Assembly (NCBI RefSeq): GCF_027943255.1
Contig: NC_072895.1
Span: 86,368,001-86,432,000 of the forward strand
Direction: 5' to 3'
DNA: 64,000 bases
Source: Anastrepha obliqua
Lineage: Eukaryota; Arthropoda; Insecta; Diptera; Tephritidae
The notes below the pieces were generated by a model that was not told the DNA's origin, searched no databases, and was given only the letters and a program-made list of their open reading frames with translations. This document shows positions 1 to 11,047 of the stretch, piece after piece. Within the stretch, counting starts at the first letter, position 1. Every line of letters starts with the position of its first letter. Both the position numbers and the translations under genes were made by a program.

Positions 1-628
1 TGAACTTTGCACAGCACCCACAGTATAGAGCTGCTATGAACATTTTGTTTGTACGCACAATATTATATATATATATTTACAAGTACACCATACAAATCTG
101 TACTACAAATGTCATCTACATTATATATATATATACTCATACATATAGATTACAAATAGTTGGCCTAAACCAGTTCACATGGCCTCATGACACTTTAAGG
201 TCAAGACGCAATCGTTTGTACTCGCAGATAGTCAAATAGTTGCGGTATTTTCAATACTTTTCGTACGTAGCAGAATACCGCGATGTCAATGGACGTGAAT
301 GTAAAGAAAGGTGCCAAAGAAGAAAACAAGTAAAGATGTAAAAGAAAACGAAATAATGTAAATGAAAGAGCAGAGAAAAAGGTGTGGAGCATGCGTAGCT
401 AGAAAATGCAAAGAGCGTCTAAAGACTATCGGGAGTGAAATGCAGAGTAGTAAAATAGCAACAGTTACAAAATGAACTCGGACAACTGCATAGCAGTTGT
501 GTGAGGTAATTAGCCGGCAGTTAGGAGAGAGAATAAATGCAAGAAAAATTTGTATATTTTTAGTTCATACTATGTACTATATTTATGTGCATATGTAAAT
601 GCGTATTTGTATGGTTAAGTATGTACAT

Positions 629-666
<38 letters not shown>

Positions 667-1440
667 TTACATTGCGCAGGAAGCTGTAGAAGTTCAAGAA
701 CATCTGTTCTATGCTCTAAATATTATATTGTTGGTTTCGCAGGACACAATGGCTTCTCACGGAAAGTAAAACTGGTGTGTATAAATAAATATGTGTATGA
801 ATGTATGCATGCAAGCTCTGAATTTCATAAAGTGTGCATTTTAATAAAGAATTGCATATTCATATACACAAATCATTTGTTTGAGACTACAGTGCGTATA
901 CGTAATGCCGAAAAATTCCACTGCTGTGTTGAGATTTAAAACTATTCAGCAAACGAACTATTCCCATCAACGGAGCCAACAGTTTATCACTATTGCTTAC
1001 TAAAGTTCATGGATAGAGGTTTTACTTCTTTAACTAATATAGATTATTTTTTATTGTGCCTAAGTACGGGGTGGGCCATCTATAATAGAAGTACCGATTT
1101 TTTTTTAACCCGGGGTTTGTCGCTAGGCAAATACAAACACAAACGGTCGCAACGGGGTAAAAATTACCACATAATATATAGGTGTACAATTAATGAAATA
1201 TTTAGTTTACGTAGGGAGCGCGTCTTTTGTTTCTATGCAGAAATGTACTTGAAGCGGAAGGTCACGATATTTTGCAGAAAAAAAGTTAGAAGTGGTATTT
1301 TTACCTTTGTGGTATTTTTTTACCCAGTGGTGAAGAACGTCGGATTAACATCTGTGATGCGTCAGAAATTTAGAGTATGGTGAAACATATAATATACAGA
1401 ATATGCTACTTTTTGCTTGGATAAAGTTAGCAAACTTATA
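1..1440. other. AT-rich stretch without a recognisable gene
   Basis: No open frame here resembles a known protein. Alternating TA tracts occur near 60-75, 120-135 and 630-665, the last about 30 bases long. The short open frames have low-complexity or random composition. I see no splice-linked coding segment. Confidence 0.5.
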
Positions 1441-1447
1441 TACACAT

Positions 1448-1666
1448 ATAACGGGTGGCGCAAAATTAACCATTCAACTTTTTACAAAAACAAAAAATTA
1501 TTTTGAATGACGCAAATCTTTATATTGACCCTTACTTGCTCCATTGCTTGTCTGTTTGTATGCTGCAGCTGTCTAGTTCACAAGTGACAAATATGATTGC
1601 CGTAGGACGATATTAGCAAATATTATAAATCTTTCCATAATTGATTAATTTTGCGCCACCTGTTAT
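1448..1666. mobile_element. Short MITE with GGTGGCGCAAAATTAA inverted ends
   Basis: The left end reads ATAACGGGTGGCGCAAAATT and the right end, read on the other strand, is the same apart from one base, so this is a 219-bp element with TIRs of about 20 bp and no coding capacity. A second copy lies at 50257-50469 with matching ends and a matching internal block (CTGTCTGTTTGTAT and GCAGCTGTCTA). The flanks are TATA-like, which fits a TA-type target site. The superfamily is not assigned. Confidence 0.8.
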
Positions 1667-2090
1667 ATGGAATATCAATATACATACATAACAAATAATC
1701 CGGCGAAACGGCGCTGTCAATTGGTCGCCAAGAAACTACGATTTGACTCAATTAGACTAGTTGTTGAAAAGCACCGTTAAGAATATATATTACACAACTA
1801 TTCGGAGACGATTTGAGAGTTGAAATATGAGATCGAAGCTGCTATTGATGAGTACCGAAACCTATAGTACAATTTGCTAATTTTAAACGATCCGACAATT
1901 TTTATTTTTGTCTACAATATTTGCTGTTTGCAGCAACGATTGTGCAATTCACAAATTTACATTAGCGAACACTAAACACCGTAAAGAAGTAGAAAAAGAC
2001 TAATGTTGACATCATAGCAAGCTATTTTGCAATTGTATATGTGTGTGTGTTTTATTATATGATATTTGCGGAAAGTAAGTAAAATAAAGT

Positions 2091-2418
2091 TGGCGGCCGC
2101 CGTAGCCGAATGGGTTGGTGCGTGATCCCCATTCGGAATTCACTGAGAGGTCGTTGGTTCGAATCTCGGTGAAAGCAAAATTAATAAAAACATTTTTCTA
2201 ATAGCGGTCGCCCCTCGGCAGGCAATGGCAAACCTCCGAGTGTATTTCTGCCATGAAAAAGCTCCTCATAAAAATATCTGCCGTCCGGAGTCGGCTTGAA
2301 ACTGTAGGTCCCTCCATTTGTGGAACAACATGAAGACGCACACCACAAATAGGAGGAGGAGGTCGGCCAAACACCTAACAGAAGTGTACGCGCCAATTAT
2401 TTATTATTATTTTTTTTT
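2091..2418 (+). mobile_element. tRNA-derived SINE, full-length, with 14-bp target duplication
   Basis: The first 80 bases look like a tRNA: an A-box-like TAGCCGAATGGGTTGG near the start and a B-box GGTTCGAATCTCG near 2156. This is followed by a conserved body (CGGTCGCCCCTCGGCAGGCA, then CCTCCGAGTGTATTTCTGCC) and a T/A-rich tail. The exact 14-mer AAGTAAAATAAAGT flanks it at 2077-2090 and 2419-2432, so insertion by target-primed reverse transcription is well supported. It is the best-preserved of about ten copies in the window. It is a repeat, not a functional tRNA gene. Confidence 0.9.
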
Positions 2419-2517
2419 AAGTAAAATAAAGTAACTATTGATTTGAAATTGATGTTCACTTAATATTTAATATTAAAAACAAAAAACCTTCTTTATCTTA
2501 TTGGCAGACACTCTATT

Positions 2518-2725
2518 CTGTCAACGAACAACAAACTGCTGCTATATAATCAAATTCTTAAACCGGTCTGGACGTATGGCATTCAGCTATGGGGATGCTC
2601 AAGCGAATCTTGGATGACTATTATTCAACGATTCCAAAGTAAAATGTTGCGCAACATCGTCAATGCTCCATACTGTGTGAGAAATCTCGACCTCCATCGT
2701 AATCTTGGTATGCATTAATAAAATA
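2518..2725 (+). pseudogene. Jockey-type LINE reverse transcriptase tail, fragment
   Basis: The plus-strand frame from 2518 reads a stretch typical of the end of the reverse transcriptase in the jockey clade: NKLLLYNQILKPVWTYGIQL, then W-G-C, RFQSKMLRNIVNAPY and HRNLG. It stops at a TAA near 2720. No start, endonuclease or catalytic YADD block is present, so this is a 5'-truncated relic. The following bases to about 3150 may be decayed continuation but cannot be read confidently. Confidence 0.8.
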
Positions 2726-3421
2726 GAAAAAAACTTAATATTTTTTGTATATTGATTTAGGATGGCATCTACATGCCGAACAACATAATAACTTCGTAGA
2801 CTTCTCAATAGAAATTCAGGGACTGGCATCCTGCCAGAAGCTCCACGGTAAGTTCGAATATGCCAAAAAGTGGAGCGAGCTAGCAACAATGTGAAATAGT
2901 CTGAGCGGAAAAATTCAGTTAACACAATGGACTTCCATAATGGGCCGCTATAAAGCCAGCCGTTGAAGTCATTTCAATGAAATTGTATTCTATGTTTCAT
3001 GACAAAGTTTATGCTTCCACCAGCGGAGAAAATAAACCCCAATAAAATAGAACAAATACTAACATTTATTGAGGAAGTTGTGCTCAGAGAAATACTGGAA
3101 ATCCATGAATGGGGTAAAATAGATCTTTCAGGTCGCAGTGCTTAATCTTCTCATAATAATAATTATAATAATGGGCTTTGTTATAGAATTTACTAAATTT
3201 TTATGAAATAACTGAAATAACAGAACTTTCGAAATTTTTGCCACATTCATGCATTTTTGATAGCTGTAGAGTAATTTTTCAAAATAGTGCCATCAAATTT
3301 TCAGGTTAAATGGTTCATTTATTAAGAAATAAAACGTTTTAATTCAAATTTACAAAATATCTAAAAATTACAAAATTTTACAAAAATAATATTATAAAAA
3401 ATTCTGTTTCGCCAATTTTGC

Positions 3422-3610
3422 TCACCGATAACTTTTATTACATAAAACATAATATTTTGTCCACAGACCTTTAACCTTAGTGACGCTATTTATACGTCTT
3501 GGCATGTTCTCAACCAGTCTTCCAATAGTGGAGTGTGGAAGATCACGCCATTTCTTCTGAGCTCTTGACCATAGTTCGCCGATGTTCTTTGAAGTGACAA
3601 ACATTTAGCC
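3422..3610 (-). pseudogene. Tc1-like transposase C-terminal fragment
   Basis: On the minus strand about 50 residues match the end of Tc1-type transposases: a leucine/tryptophan segment (ELWSRAQKKWRDLP), then STIGRLVENMPRRINSV and a KVKG-TKY ending. The DDE catalytic residues are not present. The surrounding bases are too degraded to recover the remainder or its terminal repeats. Confidence 0.75.
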
Positions 3611-3906
3611 AATTCCGCTCGCCACTGTAAGTCCTTTTATATTATGCATCGAAGATTAGCAAGCATAATCGCTCTGGTTAACTTATTTTTTCAACATAAA
3701 TAGTTTCTTGATTTTTTGAAACTCAATTTTTGTTGTCCGATAAAAATCACCAAATCTTCGTTTCTTTCTGGCAAAGAAAGGCAAAGATGTTTTTTCTTCT
3801 TTTAGCGTTCTTATTTCTCCTTTAAGTTTCAAAAAGCAATTTCACCACAAATCTAACTTTCCACACTTTTCTTGTTCTTATTCAATAATTATTAAGAGAG
3901 CCGTAA

Positions 3907-4539
3907 GGAGTCCGGTGGTCTAGAGCTCGAAAAGTGAGGGTATTTTCAGGATTGTTTTTACAATAAAACAATGAAAAACGATATCTAATTTTTGTACGCT
4001 TTTTAGGGAAGTTAACACAAAAATTAAAAAAAAGTTTTTTATTTCAAGTTTAATAATTTTCAAAATGGTGCTGAAGTTGACCCTCCCAAATTGGCTCTTC
4101 TATTTGAAACACAGAAACCAAAACAATTATTAATCAGTATGACTGTAGCTATGTCCCGTACTAGAATAAAAAAAAATATTTGACAAAACGGCGCGGTTTT
4201 GAAGTTGACACTCTAAAAATCGAGTTTGTTTTCTGTTCTTTAATCAACAAAGTACGAAATAATTGAAATCATAATATGATTGTAGTACGGGCGATAGCCA
4301 TTGATGTTTCGAACAACATATTGAAATTTCAAACGATTCGGTTAAATAGTTTTTTTTACATCACCAGGCCCAAAAAAGTCGTTCCGAGATAAATGAATTT
4401 CAAGTTTGAGGTACAAAAATGGGCTGTAGAAGGTATAATATTGGGAATTTCCGCATGAAAATTTCACAGTATATTTTTAAGATACTATTTACGATACTAC
4501 TTACGATTTTTTTAAATTTCTAAACCACCGGGTCCCCAT
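3907..4539. mobile_element. Probable non-autonomous element with imperfect inverted ends
   Basis: The left end reads GGAGTCCGGTGGTCTAGAG and the right end on the opposite strand reads GGACCCGGTGGTTTAGAA, giving an imperfect inverted repeat of about 18 bp around 630 bp of non-coding AT-rich sequence. The inside contains runs (GAAGTTGACACTC, AAGTTGACCCTCC) repeated with variation. It resembles the TTAA-flanked elements elsewhere in the window in size and style, but I cannot see a clean target duplication. Confidence 0.5.
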
Positions 4540-5480
4540 AAGTGGACTAGTAAAAAACGCAACCACAATACTTTTATTTGTTAAGGTGAAAGAAGCATCA
4601 TTTTTTATATATTGAGTTAAGAGTCAAAAATAAAATAAAAAAATCAAATAAAAACTTATTTAAAAAATTAAAAATGTCTTCCGGTTACACATATTTTCGA
4701 AATAAATAACAAAACAATCAAATAATAAATTTTTAGTATTCCACACTTGTCTCATTAGCATAATTTTTCCATGTACTAGACACTAGAGAAAGATTGCTGC
4801 TTTATTGCTTTCGAGAAAGATCAAAAAAAAAACACGTAACATAAAAAACCTTTGCTACCACTAATTATTTGAAATCATTTAAAAAACTTGCATGTATTTG
4901 CATTCACTTTGTTATTTAAAACGGCCCAGAAAAAATGCTGCTTAGTCATCGCAAAATGGGACTGCATGAATGCAAGGACCTTAACACAGATTTATACACA
5001 CACTTGCACACATTTGTAGATGTGGTCATTTATGCTATGATTCACTCAATGCAAACACACCCCTGCCGGGAAGTTCGCTTGCATCAATCCGATTTGCTTC
5101 TAGTGAACTTAGAGTCATGATTACTTCGCATCTATACTGCGAATATTCAATTTCCTGGAATATTCAATTTGCTGATCAAAAATGCACCATTTTGTTCGAT
5201 AAATTTTTCCTATTTTGTAGGCAATTTTGCACTGCGCGAATAAAAAGTCCTGGTCATATTAATTAAATAAAATAAATAATAAAAAAACTGAATTAATGCT
5301 TCAAAATCCTCTTTTGAGACCAGTTTTGTATCACCAGATTTGTAGATTTTTCAGCACGAAGAAAGCTGATAATCGCTTGAAGGAACCAACATTATCCCTA
5401 AAACCAATTAAATTAGGGAACTGAGGACGCTAGGAGGAAATTGAACTAAGTTATTACAAAGACACAAATATGACTTGAGG
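4540..5480. other. Non-coding AT-rich stretch
   Basis: Nothing recognisable. A 61-residue open frame at 4935-5120 has no family resemblance and no codon pattern that would support it as a gene. Confidence 0.4.
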
Positions 5481-5489
5481 ACCATGACC

Positions 5490-5910
5490 TGACACTCATC
5501 AAACATAAGACCGAAGCCATCCTGATGACACGAGATCACATGCCACTCGAGGTCAGAATGCAAATAGACGACACGTCCCTAGTGACCCAAAAAGTACTGA
5601 AATACCTAGGTATTCAAGTTGATTGCAGGCTTCCTTTCTGGGCCCAGGTACGGCATGCGGGCCCAGATACCAAAGCAGCAAAGGTCACGGGAAAGCTAAG
5701 CAAGCTAATGGCAAACATCGGTGAGCCAACACAGAGCAAAATAAGGCTAATCACGGTGGCCACAAACTTAATTCTCCTGGGACTACAAGAAGAAACAGGA
5801 CATCATTAGCGTCGCAGAACGGAGATGCCAAACCAAGCTGTGGTGGCAAGGCCGATGGGACATTGAATCGAGTGGCAGGTGGATAGCACTACTGGTGCAT
5901 ATCGAGCCTA
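5490..5910 (+). pseudogene. R1-clade LINE reverse transcriptase C-terminal fragment
   Basis: The plus frame reads KTEAILMTRDHMPLEVRMQI followed by VLKYLGIQVD and a K-A-A-K-V-T-G-KLSKLMANIG segment. This is the thumb region of R1-like reverse transcriptases, where a KYLGV-D motif is standard. After a frame change near 5805 the sequence continues with a C-Q-T-K-L-W-WQGRWD-SSGRW segment, which is also typical of that family's C-terminus. It is truncated at both ends and frameshifted. Confidence 0.75.
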
Positions 5911-5964
5911 TGTTTAGTTAGTAACATCTCTTGGAAGAACACACACCAAATTTCAACCAGATCT

Positions 5965-6270
5965 GGCTTTAACCTTGTGATTGGCATTCGCTTGAAGACG
6001 AGGAAGTCGAGTGACTTTCCTTTTCCATCACGACAATGCACCAGCTCACACCTCAACATTTGTGGTCGCAAAATTTATGGAAATCGGGTTCCAAATCATT
6101 TCACATCCTCCTTATTCCCCAGACTACTATTTGCTATCCGACGGACTACTATTTGCTTCCCAATTTAAAGAAATGGCTACCGGGAAAAAGATTTTATTCA
6201 AACGAGGAGGTGATTGAAGAAACGAATGACTATTTTTGAGTTCTGGACAAATCCTATTGAAAAATAAAAA
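5965..6270 (+). pseudogene. mariner transposase C-terminal fragment
   Basis: Frame-shifted reading on the plus strand gives the catalytic-core motif LFHHDNAPAHTS, then AKFMEIGFQIISHPPYSPDY and, after a shift near 6140, PNLKKWLPGKRFYSNEEVIE. These are hallmarks of mariner transposases, with the second catalytic Asp in HDN. A short local duplication of the bases coding DYYL (6121-6160) precedes the shift. It is inactive. Confidence 0.85.
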
Positions 6271-6364
6271 AAACGTGTACCCCAAACAATTAAGAAGTTT
6301 TTATTTTTGCACGAACATTTGAAAGCGCCCTTGTAATCATCTGAATGAGTAGACAATTCAAAGG

Positions 6365-6595
6365 TGGGTGAAAAAATCTCTAGAAACTGATTCTGTTGAG
6401 GATAGAAAAAGGCAGATAAAGTGGCAGGCCAACAACTGGACGTTCTGCTGGGAATATTGCTACTGTATCACGTGTTGTTGCAGAACAATCTTCAACGTCG
6501 ATATCTCGACGTTCTCCACAATTAGGCATTCATGAATCGACTGTTTGGCGAAGTTTATCTGTAGACGTGCTCAGGATAGACATTTAAATTATATC
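6365..6595 (+). pseudogene. Tc/mariner-like transposase N-terminal (HTH) fragment
   Basis: The plus frame reads GRPTTGRSAGNIATVSRVVA, then SSTSISRRSPQLGIHESTVW and R-S-L. This matches the second helix-turn-helix of the insect transposase group also found at 9846, 11050 and 13340. No catalytic part follows. Confidence 0.7.
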
Positions 6596-6599
6596 ATTT

Positions 6600-8150
6600 T
6601 TCACATACAATTGTTAAGAGCCGTATTTCGAATAGAAATAGTGAAACCTGAAAATTTCAAATATACAAATTTTTCCAAGTTTTATTTTAAATTAACATCT
6701 AGGCGCGTCTTTTGAAATAGGCTTTATAAAAAATTTAGCTTCAACTCGTTTTATTAGTCTTTTTATAAGCTTTTAAAGTTTGTCACGTCCGACATTGTGA
6801 GCGCTATTAATATAAGTAAATGTATTCAAACGATTTAATAAATTCAAATTTTGTACCCATATGGCGAAGAGAGCTTGTCAATTTATTGTATTTGGCTGCA
6901 GAAGAGAAGGATGATTTTTCAAGTACAGAACTAGGACAGAAAATGCATATTTAGTTTAAATTTATTATAAAATGAATAAGACTTTATTTTTGTTTTGGTT
7001 TTAGTATTCATCACATTTTCTGAATAAAAATATATAATTTTCTTTGGTTTCCCAATTAAAAAAAAGTTATAAAATAATACTTGTGTACATATATATTATT
7101 TCTAAAATATTTTTTTAGGGAAAAATCTGTTGCGCCCGATATCATATTTTAATTCAAAATGAAATCAACCACAAATTAGTTCTCATTAAGTGTGAATAGG
7201 TTGTAATGGTCCATAAATTGGCTTGATTTAAAAAAGTTTGAGAAAAGAAAATCTCGTAAGGTTCACAAACTTATGCGTATATTTACATGCACACTGCACG
7301 TCACGTCACCTCTTTTCAACGAATTTACCAAACAAGGGTTTTAAGTGCATATAATTTTTTCCAACCAAAGTACTCTACAAATACTACAGAACAAAAGAGG
7401 TTTTTATGAGTCACTTCTGTTTCCACACAATCTATTAAATCCAAATACGTAAAGATGTCGAAAGCTCAAAATCGTATCACCACAAATTATGCGATCATAA
7501 ACTTTCAATTTTCTACTGTTGAAACATACTTGGATCTCAGGGATCTTTTTGCCTCAGGTCTCACTTTTGTTAGCCACATAAATTGTCTTATTCCTAAGGC
7601 TTACTCCTGTCTAGCTTTTTTCAGGTGTCATGCGAGAGATTTTAAGTATCCTTATACTAAAAAATCACTTCTAATTCTCTAGTCCGTTTCAAGTTTTAAT
7701 TTGCTTCTATTATTTGAAATCTATTCTATGTCTCACACTGAAGCAAAAAATTGTTTCTCTACTACAAATTTTCCCTGAAGGGACGAAACAACAATGTATA
7801 CCTACATACATACGCATATTGCCTACATTCGTAGTCGATGATGCAGCAATATACAAGTATAAACTTGAAATCATGTGTTTGGTGAAATTTTGTAATTCGG
7901 GTTACCATTCACGTCATGCTTTGTAGTACGCGTCGTATGAGTAACTTTCCAAATGCAGAATCTGAAAAAACTGAGCAACCACATGTATTTTACTTGGAAT
8001 ATTTTTCTTATGTAAGCCTAGTTTTGCTATGCGTTTTAACCAGCACCAATAGTTCGCTTAACTGCCTGGAAAGGATCCGGAAAACTTGGCTATATTGCGA
8101 AAAAACTTATAGCGAAGTTCTTACACTTTTTTTTGTATTATCGAGTCTTA
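6600..8150. other. Stretch with no recognisable gene
   Basis: Several open frames of 70-90 residues (7455-7682, 7714-7926, 7916-8188) are present, but none resembles a known family and none links to another by plausible splice sites. The composition is AT-rich and matches the surrounding non-coding DNA. Confidence 0.4.
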
Positions 8151-8164
8151 TTCATTTTGACGTG

Positions 8165-9300
8165 ATAACGTCTTATAATTCGATTTAACAGGCTGCACGC
8201 ACGAAAAAATGTGTCGTTACCTTGCTCATTAGTGTTACCTTGCTCATTGCCGTTACCTTGCTCATGTGTCGTTACCTTGCTCATTGCCGTTACCTTGAAT
8301 GAACTGCAAGCGAAAGCGCGGAACGAACGACAAAGCAAACAAAGCAAACGAACGGCAACGTTCGACATCTTGCTCTCCCCTACTTAAGTGAGCGTATATA
8401 TGTATGTATATGCGCATATGTACATATATAAATTCACGTATTTGTATTTGCATATGCCTTCTTATTGATTATTATTAATTTGATTTACTTGAAGAATTTA
8501 AAATAAAACCAAGTTTGTTAATAATACCTGTTGTTTAATTGTTGTTATGTTATGTTATGTTATGTTATGTTATGTTATGTTATGTTATGTTATGTTATGT
8601 TATGTTATGTTATGTTATGTTATGTTATGTTATGTTATGTTATGTTATGTTATGTTATGTTATGTTATGTTATGTTATGTTATGTTATGTTATGTTATGT
8701 TATGTTATGTTATGTTATGTTATGTTATGTTATGTTATGTTATGTTATGTTATGTTATGTTATGTTATGTTATGTTATGTTATGTTATGTTATGTTATGT
8801 TATGTTATGTTATGTTATGTTATGTTATGTTATGTTATGTTATGTTATGTTATGTTATGTTATGTTATGTTATGTTATGTTATGTTATGTTATGTTATGT
8901 TATGTTATGTTATGTTATGTTATGTTATGTTATGTTATGTTATGTTATGTTATGTTATGTTATGTTATGTTATGTTATGTTATGTTATGTTATGTTATGT
9001 TATGTTATGTTATGTTATGTTATGTTATGTTATGTTATGTTATGTTATGTTATGTTATGTTATGTTATGTTATGTTATGTTATGTTATGTTATGTTATGT
9101 TATGTTATGTTATGTTATGTTATGTTATGTTATGTTATGTTATGTTAATGTTAACTCATTCTCTATATCCATACAAAATATCTTTCAAACAAATAAAATT
9201 AAAATTTTCTTTTGAAAAATGCATCCATTCAATTAGTATTTTCTTATGACCTTATCACGTCAAACTATCGTCAGTAAACCGACTTTACAGACAACCTCTT
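8165..9300 (-). mobile_element. Dispersed repeat family X, copy interrupted by a satellite
   Basis: 8165-8530 is the reverse complement of 31820-32235 (shared landmarks: GGCTGCACGCACG, repeated GTTACCTTGCTCATT units, ATTTGCATATGCCTTCTTATT). 9150-9300 is the reverse complement of 31020-31165. The two ends carry a subterminal inverted sequence of about 19 bp: TTGACGTGATAACGTCTTA at 8155-8180, and TAACGTGACAACGTCATTA in the complementary copy at the other end. The element is non-coding. Where the 31-kb copy has about 650 bp of core, this copy has the (TTATG)n array. Confidence 0.65.
8545..9146. repeat. (TTATG)n pentanucleotide array, about 120 copies
   Basis: An uninterrupted tandem array of TTATG runs for about 602 bp with no substitution that I can see. 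Because the unit has 5 bases and contains no stop in any plus frame, it creates three long artificial open frames (Met-Leu-Cys-Tyr-Val repeats). These should not be annotated as proteins. The purity indicates recent expansion, or an assembly-estimated length. Confidence 0.97.
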
Positions 9301-9845
9301 TTTTTTAGCAGCGTATTGGAAATTTACCTAGTATATATGTATAAAAGAATACTAATAAGCAATTTCCATTTGATAATTTAGCTTGTTTTAAGAAGCAGTT
9401 TACTATTATATATAATCGCTATTCGCTCTCATAAGGTTCGCTACAGTTGGGCGTTTTAATCGTCTTGACGATCGTTGACATGATTTTTTAGTTGCTGTTT
9501 GTGAGCTATGGCAAATTCATTGCGTCAGTCATATTTGATATGCCAAGATCACGATGAAGGCCACTTTTCCTTATATAATGCGGTGCTTCATACCAATGCA
9601 AACAAATTAAATAAAATCGGTTCCAATTGAAAAAAAGAAACAATGTGTATATAAGCTATTAAGCTCATGAGGCGCTTAATTCTTTTATTTTCTATAAGAA
9701 TGCTTACTTAAAAAAAGAACATATGAACATGTTTGCATAAAAGAACACAAAAAGAATACAAAAAATTAACTCATTTCAAGGTTGACAACAAAATAATAAT
9801 TACAAAAATTATAAAATGCTTGGGAGCTGCTTTAATGGGATTATA

Positions 9846-10404
9846 CAGGGCCCGCCATCTATCGTTACGGATTTGAACTAGGTATTATTTGAAGAATGGT
9901 AACACTTAGCTGTCATCTGATTTGACAGAAAATTAGTTTTATTCTTCCGCTGAACGAAAATGGTTGTGTATACGCTCAAAGAACGCTGGAAAAAATTGCG
10001 ACATTACTTTGAAAACCATGGTAATGTTGCAGAATGTGTACGAAAATTACAAATGCTACGATCAATCTTTTGCGCACTGTCTTCGAAGATCGCATTATCA
10101 GCCGATGGGGTGCCGTCAAAGACCAGTGTTATGCCAACAAACCAGCAACAATTGATGCACTGAAGACCAACATACACGATGTCATAGCTGAAATACAGCC
10201 GCATACAATCGAAAATGTGTTGAAAAATTGGACCGCTCGTATGGGATGGTGCATGTCTAGCCGCGGCAGCCATATGAATGAGGTTGTGTTCCATCATTAA
10301 CCGGAAGCGTTGTACTTTAAAATAAAAAAAACAGTTTGGAAAAATATTGAGTAGTTTCTTTTTTATAGCATTTTTAATTCCGTAAAGTTATATGGCGGAC
10401 CCTG
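9846..10404 (+). mobile_element. Internally deleted Tc/mariner-like element, TA target, 26-bp ends
   Basis: The left end CAGGGCCCGCCATCTATCGT and the right end (reverse strand CAGGGTCCGCCATATAACTT) form a TIR of about 25 bp, bordered by TA on both sides. Inside, the plus strand begins a transposase (TLKERWKKLRHYFENHGNVA) and ends with its C-terminus (KPATIDALKTNIHDVIAEIQ, then NVLKNWTARMGWC and SRGSH). The catalytic core is missing and the two parts are in different frames. At 559 bp it is a deletion derivative that would need a helper. Confidence 0.85.
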
Positions 10405-11047
10405 TATTTTGTTGTCATCAGTTTCTCTTGTTCTAGATTGATTGGACGTAAAATATTCACCCAATTTTGATTTTAGCTTCAAACCCCCTACAGCTTTTCA
10501 CCAAAAAGCAGATTAATTAGTTCATTAGTTACCATACATATATTCAAACGCAGATTTTTCAGTATTTTAAATGACAGTTCTTTTTAGGTCGCATTCAATA
10601 GATTAATTTAATGTATTAAAAACTTGCGCTTTTGGATATCTGCCTCTGCGAATAATATTTTCCAAAATGTGGGATACTCTGTGGCCACGTTACGGTCGGT
10701 ACAAACCAACTTTGCCTTGCTTAAAATTTCTTTTATATTATGTTTTGCAGATTCTTCATTATCCTCTATCTCTAACTTTTCGATACTCAATTAATCGATA
10801 ATTCGAATACTCTTGGACAAATGATTCATTGGCATCTTTCGTTATTTATTAAAGTCAGTCCACATAGCTAATAATTCAATTTTTTTGTTGGCGCGAGTTA
10901 ATTTTGAGACATTTTGAAGGAGTAGCGGATAGCGAATGTATCAAACTTCAATTTCTTTTTTTCTATCTTGTTTTTTACTAAAACGTAATTTATCTGCTTT
11001 ACATAGAGCAAAAACGTACGATTCCAAAACTAGGGTAGGCCTAATAT

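Noticed and set aside
2091..2170. tRNA gene
   Set aside because: The A and B boxes are those of a SINE head. The sequence lacks a proper acceptor stem and anticodon arm and recurs many times with a common non-tRNA body.
2181..2396. 71-codon minus frame
   Set aside because: It lies wholly in the SINE and recurs in other SINE copies as a by-product.
8531..9249. Three overlapping long open frames of Met-Leu-Cys-Tyr-Val repeats
   Set aside because: They are produced by the (TTATG)n array, which has no stop in any plus frame. They are not genes.
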